Assembly: GCA_944389175.1 (NCBI GenBank)
Contig: CALXLK010000002.1
Coordinates: 62,001-126,000 of the forward strand
Length of the DNA: 64,000 bases
Reading direction: 5' to 3'
DNA from: an uncultured Opitutales bacterium
GTDB lineage: Bacteria > Verrucomicrobiota > Verrucomicrobiia > Opitutales > Intestinicryptomonadaceae
In this document: piece after piece, positions 25,849 to 34,960 of the stretch
Layout: the number at the start of each line of letters is the position of its first letter
Position numbering within the stretch: the stretch's first letter is position 1
Notes under the pieces: model-generated
Database searches by the model: none
What the model was told of the DNA's origin: nothing
Seen by the model: only the letters and a program-made list of their open reading frames with translations
Program-made: the position numbers and the translations under genes

Positions 25849-26976
25849 CTACTTTCTTGATTTGTTTCCCCCTATGTATCTTCCGGCTGCGTTCATAAGC
25901 AGTGCCAGGAAGAGCAGGCACGTGCTCATTGCAAATAGCACGTGGTATCTGGCCGACCCCGTACTTTGATCGGCTTCGCCCATTTCTCCCGCTATTGTGG
26001 CAGTCATCGTACGCACGGGTTCAAGCACGTTGTAGAATGGTTCTGGAATCTTGAGGGAGTTACCGCTTGCCATCCAAACGACCATAGTCTCCCCGACGAC
26101 CCTCATCAGACCCAATATCACCGCAACTGCAATGCCGCTTTTTGCGCACGGAATAACGACCTTAAATATTGTCTCCGTTTTCGTCGCCCCGAGAGCCAGG
26201 GAGCCCTCGCGCATGTCTCTCCCGACGGAAGAGAGGGCGTCCTGCGAGATGCTTACTATTGTGGGGAGTGCCATAATGGCCAGTATTATCGAGGCATTTA
26301 GCGCATTGGTGCCGCTTGAAATCTGCAGCGATAGCGCATCGCGGGCGAGCAGTAAAACGGGAATACAAAGTAACAGGAATACCGCGGCGGAAACCGACAC
26401 CGACTTTATCGATGTCGCGTTGTCGCCCTTTAAAGATTCGCCCGCGCAAAGCGATGCCACAAGGCAAAGGGGTATTCCAAGCAGGGCGATTGTTCCGCCT
26501 ATGAGCGCCCCGCCGCTGTTTTGCAGCAGTGGCGCAAATACGACGATTGCAAAGAATCCGTAAACGACCGACGGTATTGCCGCCAGAAGTTCGATAACCG
26601 GCTTAAATATTCTGGCCGCCCTCGCCGAGACGATTTCAGAAAGGCAAACCGAGACCAATATTCCCAGTGGAACAGCCACGGCGCAGGAGACAATTGTCAC
26701 CATGGCAGTTCCGTAGAAAATGCTCAGCGCCCCGAAATGCGGATTGTCCGCGCTTGAGGGCGCCCAGTTTGTGCTGGTGAAGAATTCTTTGACGTTCTTG
26801 AGATTCTCAAAGAACGGGAGAGCCTCTCCGGCGATAAAAATTATCATGAAGACAATTGCCAGCGTCGGAATTGCGGTTATCGAGAAAAGAACCGCGCGCC
26901 CGAGCCATCCGGCAACGGCGCGGCCCATATTGCCCGCCTCGCCGAGAATTAGCGATTTTTCATGTTCGTTGTTCAT
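25849..26976 (-). CDS. pstC: Phosphate ABC transporter permease PstC
   Basis: A 375-residue inner-membrane permease with six or more hydrophobic segments. A polar N-terminus (about 25 residues) precedes the first helix. Family motifs are VSCAVAVPLGILVSVCLSE, ELLAAIPSVVYGFFAIVVF, and the EAA-like MREGSLALGATKTETIFKVV, followed by RVVGETMVVWMASGN. The periplasmic loop after helix one is longer than in E. coli, as in many PVC members. It is the second permease half of the phosphate transporter and pairs with PstA. Confidence 0.95.
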   Translation of the reverse strand: MNNEHEKSLILGEAGNMGRAVAGWLGRAVLFSITAIPTLAIVFMIIFIAGEALPFFENLKNVKEFFTSTNWAPSSADNPHFGALSIFYGTAMVTIVSCAVAVPLGILVSVCLSEIVSARAARIFKPVIELLAAIPSVVYGFFAIVVFAPLLQNSGGALIGGTIALLGIPLCLVASLCAGESLKGDNATSIKSVSVSAAVFLLLCIPVLLLARDALSLQISSGTNALNASIILAIMALPTIVSISQDALSSVGRDMREGSLALGATKTETIFKVVIPCAKSGIAVAVILGLMRVVGETMVVWMASGNSLKIPEPFYNVLEPVRTMTATIAGEMGEADQSTGSARYHVLFAMSTCLLFLALLMNAAGRYIGGNKSRK

Positions 26977-26997
26977 CGTCGAAGATCCTCTGATTAA

Positions 26998-27819
26998 TTA
27001 TTTGCAAACAGGTATGAAGCCGAGGTCCGATATAATCTCCCGGCCTTCCGGAGTCAGGCAAAGAGTCACAAAATTAAAGACGTGTCCGCCCATTTTCGGA
27101 GATCCGTTTGTGAACATATAAAGCGGGCGGGCAATCGGGTATTTGCCTGTGGCGACGGTCGAGGGAGTCGGCAGTACGGAATCCACGGAAAGGGCCTTCA
27201 CGGTGCTGTCGGCAAATCCGAGGCCCACGTACGCCACGGCGTATTTTGTGGAGTTGACCCTGGAACGAGCCTGTCCGTTAGAGCCAACGTATTCGGCTCC
27301 ATGCACGACAGGCGCCTTCTTTAGCACCAGTTCGTTGAATGTTTCGTAGGTGCCGCTGTTTGTATCTCTGCTTATGACCACAATTTTTGCGTCGTCGCCG
27401 CCAACCTCTTTCCAGTTTGTTATTTTCCCCGTATAGATGTCGGCAATTTGTTTCGTAGAAAGAGCCGATACCTTGTTCTGCGGATTTACAATTACGGCGA
27501 GTCCGTCGTAGGCCACCGTGTGGGCTACGGGCAAAACGCCCTTTTCCACGCAGCTTTTAAATTCGTTTACCTTCATAAAGCGCGACAATGTCGCAATCTG
27601 GCATGACCCGTTCATGAGGCTCTTTACCCCGTTGCCGCTGCCGGATTCGCTAATTGTTATGTTTACGTCAGGATTCGATTCCTTGTAGTATTCCGCAAAA
27701 GCCTTTGCTATCGGACCCACGGTAGTGGAGCCGTCTATAGATATGTTCGCCATCAGGCTCGTCGCTGCAAGCGCCGCTGCGGTAATTGCAATCTTTTTAA
27801 TAGTATTGTACGTTTTCAT
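26998..27819 (-). CDS. pstS: Phosphate-binding protein PstS
   Basis: A 273-residue periplasmic binding protein with a signal peptide (KKIAITAAALAATSLMA). Phosphate-contact segments are visible: ISIDGSTTVGPIAKAFAEYY, SESGSGNGVKSLMNGSCQIA, and VVISRDTNSGTYETFNELVL. The closing GHVFNFVTLCLTPEGREIISDLGFIPV is typical of PstS. It sits between the porin gene and pstC. Confidence 0.94.
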   Translation of the reverse strand: MKTYNTIKKIAITAAALAATSLMANISIDGSTTVGPIAKAFAEYYKESNPDVNITISESGSGNGVKSLMNGSCQIATLSRFMKVNEFKSCVEKGVLPVAHTVAYDGLAVIVNPQNKVSALSTKQIADIYTGKITNWKEVGGDDAKIVVISRDTNSGTYETFNELVLKKAPVVHGAEYVGSNGQARSRVNSTKYAVAYVGLGFADSTVKALSVDSVLPTPSTVATGKYPIARPLYMFTNGSPKMGGHVFNFVTLCLTPEGREIISDLGFIPVCK

Positions 27820-27843
27820 ATCTTTTTATGTTTTTTGTTAACG

Positions 27844-29085
27844 TTAAAATAATATTTGTATTTGGGTTCTAAAGGCATTTGCGTCTGCGCTACTGAAAGC
27901 CGAATTGTGCCCGCCTTCAAATCTTGCGTATTCGTATCCGAGCTGGTATTTGATTGCGTTTCCGTTAATGTACCAGTTTAGGCCCACGTATATGCTCTTG
28001 CCTCTGTCGAAGGTGTTTGTGGCGTTAGAGTCGCGTACGCCGTCGGATATTTTAACGCCTCTGCCGTCAGTGTCGAGCCAGCTTAGCCTTACAGTGGGAG
28101 CTATTTGACCGAGGTCTCCGGCGTCGAACTTGTATTCAAATCCCAGATTGGCGCCCATTGGGGTTGCGTTGACTCCGTCGCTAATGCCGTTTTCGACGTG
28201 TGCCATCAGGAGTTCCCCCCATATGTCGAGCCCCATTATCGAGGCTTTTATATACGGGTTGAAACCGAACATATCCCCGTATCTGTATCCGTCTTTTCCC
28301 ATGACGTTTGTACCGTTTGTGTAGGCGAGGTTTGCGCCCACTTCAATCTTTCCGCAATCAAACTTGGCCTTATAGGCTGCGTTTGCCGTATACATTAGAT
28401 TGTTCGTGTATCCTTCAGGCACGCCTATGGGGCTGTTGTTGTATGCGGTGGAAACCGACGCGCCGTAGTAGAGACCTTTTAGCTGGTTTACCTTGCCGTT
28501 CCAAAAGACTCCCGTATGGCGCCCCGCAAGGCCCAACTTGCGTTTGTCGGCTCCCTCTGCAAAATAGCGGGTAGCCAGCGAGCGCTCTACCGTCCACAAC
28601 TTTGAAGATGATTCGTATTCTTCAACAGCAAAGTTTATTTTCTTGTATCCGAAATCGGCGGTTCCGTTAAATATGTCTCCGTCGAATTCCTTGCTGATGT
28701 GGGCTTTTTCGATATAGCCGCCTTTTTCGTTTGCAAAGTCGGCCACTATGTTGGCCTTCCATCCGCCGCCGAGGTCCGCGCCCATTCCAAGAAATATTCT
28801 CCTGAGCAAAAATGTGCTTTTGGGGTCGGTGCCGGCGTCGTTGTTGTCGAGGTATTCGTATTGCACCTGCAAGCGTCCCTCCAATTTTAGGGATTTTATT
28901 CCTTTCTGGTTCGGTTTAATAACGGTGGCGCTTTTCTTTGCCACCGTATCGGCTTCGGCTCTGGATATGAGGCCTTTTGATACTAGCAGGTCTAGCGTTT
29001 GTTTATCCTGGGCCTGCAGACTCGCCGCCGCGCAAAATGCCGCGGCAAGAATTGTCAATGTAATGATGCTTTTGTTCATATGCAT
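27844..29085 (-). CDS. OprP/OprO-like phosphate-selective porin
   Basis: A 413-residue outer-membrane beta-barrel with a signal peptide ending LQAQ. A short helical or low-complexity head (LDLLVSKGLISRAEADTVAKK) is followed by LEGRLQVQYEYLDNND and many alternating hydrophobic and aromatic strands, ending with an aromatic residue (QIQILF) as expected for BAM recognition. The VSKGLISRAEAD head is common to the OprP/O family. It is the first gene of the minus-strand Pho operon, 24 nt before pstS, so it probably admits phosphate or polyphosphate. Substrate preference is not shown by sequence. Confidence 0.87.
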   Translation of the reverse strand: MHMNKSIITLTILAAAFCAAASLQAQDKQTLDLLVSKGLISRAEADTVAKKSATVIKPNQKGIKSLKLEGRLQVQYEYLDNNDAGTDPKSTFLLRRIFLGMGADLGGGWKANIVADFANEKGGYIEKAHISKEFDGDIFNGTADFGYKKINFAVEEYESSSKLWTVERSLATRYFAEGADKRKLGLAGRHTGVFWNGKVNQLKGLYYGASVSTAYNNSPIGVPEGYTNNLMYTANAAYKAKFDCGKIEVGANLAYTNGTNVMGKDGYRYGDMFGFNPYIKASIMGLDIWGELLMAHVENGISDGVNATPMGANLGFEYKFDAGDLGQIAPTVRLSWLDTDGRGVKISDGVRDSNATNTFDRGKSIYVGLNWYINGNAIKYQLGYEYARFEGGHNSAFSSADANAFRTQIQILF

Positions 29086-29276
29086 TTTTGATTCTCCGCG
29101 TATTTTTGCAGACTGGCGTTAGGTTATTATTAGCCTAAATGTAGCTTTTGGTTTATTTCGTGTTAGACTTTCTCATATTTGAATAAGGATTTTATTTGCC
29201 CAATGTTAGAAATTGGTTAAATGGATTATATGTGTTGACCGAGTGCATCTTGCGCGCCTATTTTCTGGGACCATCT

Positions 29277-31025
29277 ATGAAAAATCTCACAAATTCGATT
29301 TTTAGCCGCATATTCATGGCGGTATTTCCCACGTGCCTGTTGGCAATATTGGTTTGTTCGGCGATAGCATACAGAGCGCTCGACAAATCTGTGGAGCGAA
29401 ACACTATGAGGCTGCTCTCCGACTCGGTATTGCTGCTCTCGGCCAATATAGACGCCGGCGTTCCTGTAGGCAATCTCTCGAAGATTATCGGGAAGTTCGC
29501 CGGGGAGAGTGGAATTCGGACGACGATAATCGACCGCGCCGGCAAAGTGGTCCTCGATTCGGTCGCCGACGATTCGACCATGCTCAACCACCTCGACAGA
29601 GTAGAGGTAAAAGAGGCGCTCTCCGGCAAGACATACCAGTGCCTGAGATATTCGCAGACATTGAGGGCAAAATTCATATATGTTTCCGCGCCCGCGGGCA
29701 AGGGCGGCGATTCGGAGCCGCTTTACTGCGTGAGGCAGTCTATGAACTTAAAGTTGCTAGACGCCCAGCGCGGCATCTTCAGCAGGCAGATAGCAATTTT
29801 TGCGTTTGCGGCGACAGCGCTTGCATTGCTGATATCCCTTTACACTGCGCGCAAGATTTCTGCGCCTCTTATATCGCTTGCAAACGCTGCCACACATTAT
29901 GCTAACGGAAATTTTGATGCCGTGATAACTGATTGCAGCATATCGGAGATTCACGAGCTTTCCCGAGCCCTGTACGGAATGGGGAAGGACCTTCAGAAGA
30001 GGATAAGCTCTCTGTACAAGAGAAACTGCGAACTCGACGAAGTATTTTCCCAGATGCGCGACTGCGTATTCATCTGTTCCGACGACGGCGAGGTACGCCG
30101 CTACAACAAGTCGTGTTCGGAGATATTTGACATTCCCGCAAACGTCCACAATCCGCGCGTGGTTGGGCTGTTCCGCAATTCCGCAATTATTTCCGCGGTG
30201 GAAAGGACGTTTAAGTCAAAAGACAGCGTGGTCGTGGAATTCGAGCACTTCGGCAAAATTTACCGTCTTACGGGCATACCGCTTGCCTATGCGTCAAAGC
30301 ACGCAAGGGCGCTGTTTGTCATTAGGGATATATCGAAGGACAGGCAGACTGAAATGCTCCGCCGCGAATTTGTCGCCGGCGCCTCGCACGAGCTAAAAAC
30401 GCCCATTACCGCAATTAAAATGGCGGCCGAGACGATATCAGAAAACTTCGACGCCGAAACGGTAAAGCGTTTCCTTTCGACCATTGAGGACGAGGCCGAC
30501 AGAATGGCGGCTCTGGTCAACGACATGCTTTTGCTTTCCAAGGTTGAATTTTCCGATGCCGGGGAAAATTTTGTGAAGTTCAATATTGTTGACGTGCTAA
30601 AAATTGCCGTTTCCGACAATGAAAATTTGATACATTCAAACGGGGACAGCGTCGAGTTTGACTGCCCCGAAACAGTAGAAGTTATTGGAGAGCCCAAACT
30701 CGCGGAAATAGCCATTGGCAACCTCGTCTCAAACGCGTCGCGTTACGGCGGCAAGAATTGCAAGATAAAGCTTGCCGTCAAGGAAACCGAAAAAATGGTG
30801 GAGGTGTCTGTTTCCGACACGGGAATGGGCATTTCAAAGGAAAACCAGGCGCGGGTCTTTGAGCGCTTTTTCCGCGTCGACAAGGGGCGTTCGCGCGCAC
30901 TTGGCGGTACGGGGCTGGGGCTGGCGCTGGTCAAGCACATAGCGATACTCCACGGGGGCACAGTATCGCTTGAGAGCCAGTTGGGGAAGGGCTCCACATT
31001 TACAATAACCTTTAAAAAGGCGTAA
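29277..31025 (+). CDS. phoR: Phosphate sensor histidine kinase PhoR
   Basis: A 582-residue membrane kinase. ATG 29277 (MKNLTNSIFSRIF) is chosen because it places the first membrane segment at the N-terminus; an upstream TTG at 29196 adds 27 unlikely residues. Order: membrane helix, periplasmic sensor (about 40-175), second helix, HAMP (ISAPLISLANAATHYANGNF), PAS-like region, HisKA with FVAGASHELKTPITAIKMA (His near 370), and HATPase_c with NLVSNASRYGG and GGTGLGLALVKHI. It overlaps nothing, lies 2 nt before phoB and is divergent from the Pho transport operon. Confidence 0.93.
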   Translation: MKNLTNSIFSRIFMAVFPTCLLAILVCSAIAYRALDKSVERNTMRLLSDSVLLLSANIDAGVPVGNLSKIIGKFAGESGIRTTIIDRAGKVVLDSVADDSTMLNHLDRVEVKEALSGKTYQCLRYSQTLRAKFIYVSAPAGKGGDSEPLYCVRQSMNLKLLDAQRGIFSRQIAIFAFAATALALLISLYTARKISAPLISLANAATHYANGNFDAVITDCSISEIHELSRALYGMGKDLQKRISSLYKRNCELDEVFSQMRDCVFICSDDGEVRRYNKSCSEIFDIPANVHNPRVVGLFRNSAIISAVERTFKSKDSVVVEFEHFGKIYRLTGIPLAYASKHARALFVIRDISKDRQTEMLRREFVAGASHELKTPITAIKMAAETISENFDAETVKRFLSTIEDEADRMAALVNDMLLLSKVEFSDAGENFVKFNIVDVLKIAVSDNENLIHSNGDSVEFDCPETVEVIGEPKLAEIAIGNLVSNASRYGGKNCKIKLAVKETEKMVEVSVSDTGMGISKENQARVFERFFRVDKGRSRALGGTGLGLALVKHIAILHGGTVSLESQLGKGSTFTITFKKA

Positions 31026-31027
31026 AT

Positions 31028-31717
31028 ATGCAAAAGAAGAAAATTCTGATTGTCGAAGACGAGGACGCCATAGCCGAACTCGTCGAATTTAACCTGCGCA
31101 AGAGCGGGTTTGAATGCGTGCGCGTCGATTCCGCCGAAAAGGCGCTGGAGCTTTTCGAGGGCGGAGAGCATTTTGACCTCATACTTTTGGATCTCATGCT
31201 CACTGGCATGGACGGGACTGACTTTTGCAAAATGTACCGGGCCAGGGGCGATTTTGAACAGATACCCATAATCATGCTCACCGCGCGCGGCGAGGATTCC
31301 GACATTGTCAGCGGGTTTGACTACGGGGCCGACGACTACATAACAAAGCCATTTAGCCCGCGCGTGCTTATAGCCAGGATTCGCGCTCGTCTGCGCTCCA
31401 ATACCCAAGACTCAGAATCAAAAATATCGGTTCACGGCATAAGTCTGGACAGCGAGTTCCACGAGGCTAAAATCGGCAAGAAAAATCTCGATCTGACATC
31501 CAACGAATTTTCGATACTCGAGCTTTTTATGCGAAATACCGGCAAGGTTTATTCGCGCGATGCGATCATTAGAAATCTTCACGGCGAGGGGTATCCTGTA
31601 ACCGACAGGGCAGTCGATGTCCTTATTGTCAACCTGCGCAAGAAGCTCGGGGCAAAGGCCGACTTGATTGAAACCATACGCGGCGTGGGCTACCGCATGG
31701 CGCGCTCCGACGCATAG
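31028..31717 (+). CDS. phoB: Phosphate response regulator PhoB
   Basis: A 229-residue OmpR/PhoB-family regulator. The receiver has the acidic pair VEDEDA, the phospho-acceptor Asp in DLILLDLMLTGMDG (near residue 53), the Thr in PIIMLTARGED and the Lys in YITKPFSPRVLIARI. The winged helix includes LDLTSNEFSILELFMRNTG, YSRDAIIRNLHGEGYPVTDR and the closing VETIRGVGYRMA type. It should bind Pho boxes ahead of the porin-pst operon. Only 2 nt separate it from phoR. A terminator follows. Confidence 0.95.
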   Translation: MQKKKILIVEDEDAIAELVEFNLRKSGFECVRVDSAEKALELFEGGEHFDLILLDLMLTGMDGTDFCKMYRARGDFEQIPIIMLTARGEDSDIVSGFDYGADDYITKPFSPRVLIARIRARLRSNTQDSESKISVHGISLDSEFHEAKIGKKNLDLTSNEFSILELFMRNTGKVYSRDAIIRNLHGEGYPVTDRAVDVLIVNLRKKLGAKADLIETIRGVGYRMARSDA

Positions 31718-31763
31718 AGCCAGCCTATCTCAGCCTTTCTTGCCGCAGACATTGTCTAAAACA

Positions 31764-31797
31764 AAGGCTCCGCTAGTCTATGCGGGGCTTTTTTTAT
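31764..31797 (+). terminator. Terminator after phoRB
   Basis: AGGCTCCGC pairs with GCGGGGCTT (with G-T pairs) across a TAGTCTAT loop, then TTTTTTTATT. It also lies just past the addA stop on the opposite strand. Confidence 0.75.
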
Positions 31798-31837
31798 TCT
31801 TATCTTTGTTTTCTTATCCTTGTTGCGGGGATTTAGA

Positions 31838-34800
31838 CTATATTACTTTCGATACTTTGCCGTCGAGGTATCCTGCTATGTAGCAGGATACTTTTTCGGG
31901 ATTTACCCCGAAAATTTTTGCCGAGCATTCGGCGTATATTTTTAGCTGTTGGGCGTGTTTGGCTGAATCGAATGTTGTGGGCTTGTAGTCTATTATTTTG
32001 ATGCTTTCAAATTTGTCGCCGTCCCGTTTTGCGACTATTCTATCGATGAGGCCCCTTGCGATATTTTTATTTTCGAGGGCGCATTCAAAACTGAATTCGT
32101 TAGCGCAATAGGCGTTTTCGACGTCGAAAAACCTCCTAAAATCTGGATTTTCAAACAGCGGGGTTAAGGCTTCCCGCGCTTGGGAATCGCCGAGTTTAGG
32201 GAGTGACTTTAGCGAGCGCACGGTGGATAGAATTCTGTGTATGCGCGTTCCGAAATCGGCCAACTTCTCGTCGCTCAAAGCGCTCTTTGAGGCCTTTGAC
32301 GGCCTTACGACGGATATTTTTTGCGGGATTTTTTCAAGCTTAAACGAGCGTGGCGCGCGCGTTTTTGCGGTGGCGGAATCTTTTGTGAATTGTTCAAACC
32401 ACAATGGGTCTCCCATGCCTGCCTCTCCGCCCAGCTCAACAAATTTTTCGTAGGCTTTTTTTGCGTCTTTGTCTGTTTTTGCAGCGGCCATTTCCGGCAC
32501 GAATGCGTTTAGCAGAATGTGTACAAAAGAGGTTTCTCCGGCCGCCTTTGGGGAAAAACTGGACGTCTGCGGCGCCAATATGTAAAGCGCGCGCTCGGCT
32601 CGCGTCATTGATACGTAGTACTTGCACAGGGCCTCGAATTTTTCGCCCTTTGCCGGAATTTCGTAGGCGTTTAGCAAATCGGCGTTTAGCTGCGCGAGTT
32701 TTTTATCGGGGCACGGCATAATTGATTGGCCTATTGGCATGAGCCCGTCTCTTGCTCTAATCTTGTTTTTTACCGGCACAATCGTCATCGAAAAGGCGAG
32801 CCCTTTCGACTTATGGATTGTCATAACTTCGATTACCGAGGCGTCTGCCGATGTCTTAACGCTGGAGTCTGCTATGGCAAGCACAGCCTCGTCGATAGAG
32901 CATACGCCCGAGGCGTCGAGCTTTCCGCAGGCCTCTTTCAGCCATCTAAATTCAGCCGCAGCGGTATTGCCGAATTTCTCCATGTACGCTATATACTCGT
33001 CGGCAAACGCCTCAAAGCCGCCGCTGTAAATTTTGCAGATTGCCTTCGCGCAGAATTCGGCGGAGAAATCGTCCGTAAAATCGAGGATATTTGCCATGTC
33101 GCAATAGGCTCGGCTGGCGGAGTTTTCCGGGTGGGCCACTCCCTTTAATACGGCCGTAAAAAGAGACACGAGCGGCCTGTCCTCGGCGATGTTTTCTGCC
33201 ATTTCACCGACTGCGGGATATCCGTTGCCCTTTAGAAAATCTACAATCGCCTTTATGTGCGAGTTCTTGTAAACGAGGACCGCGCACGATATTCCGCGTT
33301 CAAGCGGCTTTGTCTGCCTTATTATCTGCAGGATTTTTTCGCACACTTGGGCCATGTCGTCTTCGTCGTTTTGCGAGGCTTTGTAGAGGCTTAGGCGCGC
33401 GTAGGAGGGGCGGGGCTTCTTGCCGGAGGACGGGTCAGTTTCGGCCGATATGTGGTCGGAAAAATCGCCGCTAAATATTTCCGCGGGTTCCTCCGTAAAG
33501 GCCCTTGCCAGCTGTGCCTTATCGCCAAATATTTTGTTCACCGCCCTTATCACATATTCGCCGGAGCGGTACGATTTTTTTAGCGGCTTTGCCTTTCGGA
33601 TGAGGATTCTATTTTTATTGTAGCGGTTTGATATTTCGTTAAAGAGTTCCGGGGTGGCGCCGCGCCACGAATAGATAGACTGCTTTATGTCGCCGACGTA
33701 GTAGAAGCTCTTGAGAGGGTCGACTATCGCCTCTTCCACCAAGTTTTCAAGAGCCCTCCATTGTACGGCGGACGTGTCTTGAAATTCGTCGAAAAGCCAA
33801 TGCTTAAATTTTGCGTCGAGCTTGTACTGTATTATCTGGATGTCGGTCTCCCTCGACGGGTCCGTAAGAATGTAAGGCATGTCGGAAAATGTTATTTTGC
33901 CCTTTGAGCGCATCTGCGATTCGTAGCTGCTCTCATACAGGGCGGCAACCGCGCCGAGCGCCCTGGCGGCTCGGCAGAGCTTTTGAAAGTGCGCGTAAGC
34001 GAGCATATCGAGCATTTCGTCTATCTGCTGGGCGCAGGGCAGCTGCAGAAGCGCCCTTCCGATTTCCAGGCTCGTTGTTTGAGCGAGCGTCCCGTCGCAT
34101 TTGGCCTGGCAGACTTTCCTGAGGGCGGCGCTTTTATCGTCGTTTAGAATCGAGGCGTCGGAGTTCTGCAGAAATTTCAAAAGCCCGGCAAATTGCCTGA
34201 CGCCGCCCAAATCCCCGGCGACGCTTTGCATGAGCTTTGCGTATCTTGCGGGGTCCCAGTCAACTTTTTTTATCCGCACTCCGGAGAGTTCGGGGTTGCC
34301 CCATAAGTTCAAATCCTTGCATTCCAAGTACTGTTTGTGCGACTTTTTTATTATCGATAGAAGCAGGTCGCGCGAATTTTTCGTTTCTTTGCCGAAGCTC
34401 GACTGTTTCAGAATCTCCGCAAGCTCCTCCACATTTTTCTGGCTTACGGCGAATTTCGACATCATGTCGGTTATCGTAAGCAGCGTGAATTCCCGCGCCA
34501 ATACGGAGTTTTCGTCCACTATTTCCACGGGCTCGAAAATGCGCAGCGCGTTTGCATTTTGCATGATGATGGACGAAAAGAGCGAGTCTATCGTCCCGAG
34601 GTGCAGTTTATCCAGGTTCTTTGCGCACAGGCGCAGAACCTCGCAAAAGCGCGCGCGCGTGAAGTTTTCGCTCCTAAAACCCGGCTCCGGCACAGATTGC
34701 ATTATTTCCTTTGCAAGCTTATCGGCGCCGGCTTGGCTGGAGGCTCCGTCGGCAAGGCGCTGGAGAATTTTGGCCATGAATTCTCCCGCCGCCTTTTTTG

Positions 34801-34960
34801 TGAATGTCAGGGCTATGATAGAGAATGGATCCGGGCCGTTCCCGTCAACGTCGGAGCATGCTATTGCTATAAAGCGCGTAGTCAGTGCGAACGTCTTGCC
34901 CGATCCGGCCGAGGCCGAGACTTTTTCATTGGAGAAAAATTTGTAGTCTTCGTCACTCAT
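31838..34960 (-). CDS. addA: AddA-like helicase-nuclease (UvrD superfamily)
   Basis: A 1040-residue double-strand-break processing enzyme. The ATG at 34960 overlaps the upstream stop (ATGA), so translation is coupled; longer frames are not used. Helicase motif I is SASAGSGKTFALTTRFIA, motif Ia ALTFTKKAAGEFMAKIL, motif II LFDEFQDTSAVQW, motif III DIKQSIYSWRGATPELF, and the late TIHKSKGLAFSMTIVPV and VSMTRAERALYIL. The C-terminal RecB-type nuclease has the Asp in LIDRIVAKRDG and IIDYKPTTF. It works with AddB to load recombinase at Chi-like sites. Confidence 0.9.
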   Translation of the reverse strand: MSDEDYKFFSNEKVSASAGSGKTFALTTRFIAIACSDVDGNGPDPFSIIALTFTKKAAGEFMAKILQRLADGASSQAGADKLAKEIMQSVPEPGFRSENFTRARFCEVLRLCAKNLDKLHLGTIDSLFSSIIMQNANALRIFEPVEIVDENSVLAREFTLLTITDMMSKFAVSQKNVEELAEILKQSSFGKETKNSRDLLLSIIKKSHKQYLECKDLNLWGNPELSGVRIKKVDWDPARYAKLMQSVAGDLGGVRQFAGLLKFLQNSDASILNDDKSAALRKVCQAKCDGTLAQTTSLEIGRALLQLPCAQQIDEMLDMLAYAHFQKLCRAARALGAVAALYESSYESQMRSKGKITFSDMPYILTDPSRETDIQIIQYKLDAKFKHWLFDEFQDTSAVQWRALENLVEEAIVDPLKSFYYVGDIKQSIYSWRGATPELFNEISNRYNKNRILIRKAKPLKKSYRSGEYVIRAVNKIFGDKAQLARAFTEEPAEIFSGDFSDHISAETDPSSGKKPRPSYARLSLYKASQNDEDDMAQVCEKILQIIRQTKPLERGISCAVLVYKNSHIKAIVDFLKGNGYPAVGEMAENIAEDRPLVSLFTAVLKGVAHPENSASRAYCDMANILDFTDDFSAEFCAKAICKIYSGGFEAFADEYIAYMEKFGNTAAAEFRWLKEACGKLDASGVCSIDEAVLAIADSSVKTSADASVIEVMTIHKSKGLAFSMTIVPVKNKIRARDGLMPIGQSIMPCPDKKLAQLNADLLNAYEIPAKGEKFEALCKYYVSMTRAERALYILAPQTSSFSPKAAGETSFVHILLNAFVPEMAAAKTDKDAKKAYEKFVELGGEAGMGDPLWFEQFTKDSATAKTRAPRSFKLEKIPQKISVVRPSKASKSALSDEKLADFGTRIHRILSTVRSLKSLPKLGDSQAREALTPLFENPDFRRFFDVENAYCANEFSFECALENKNIARGLIDRIVAKRDGDKFESIKIIDYKPTTFDSAKHAQQLKIYAECSAKIFGVNPEKVSCYIAGYLDGKVSKVI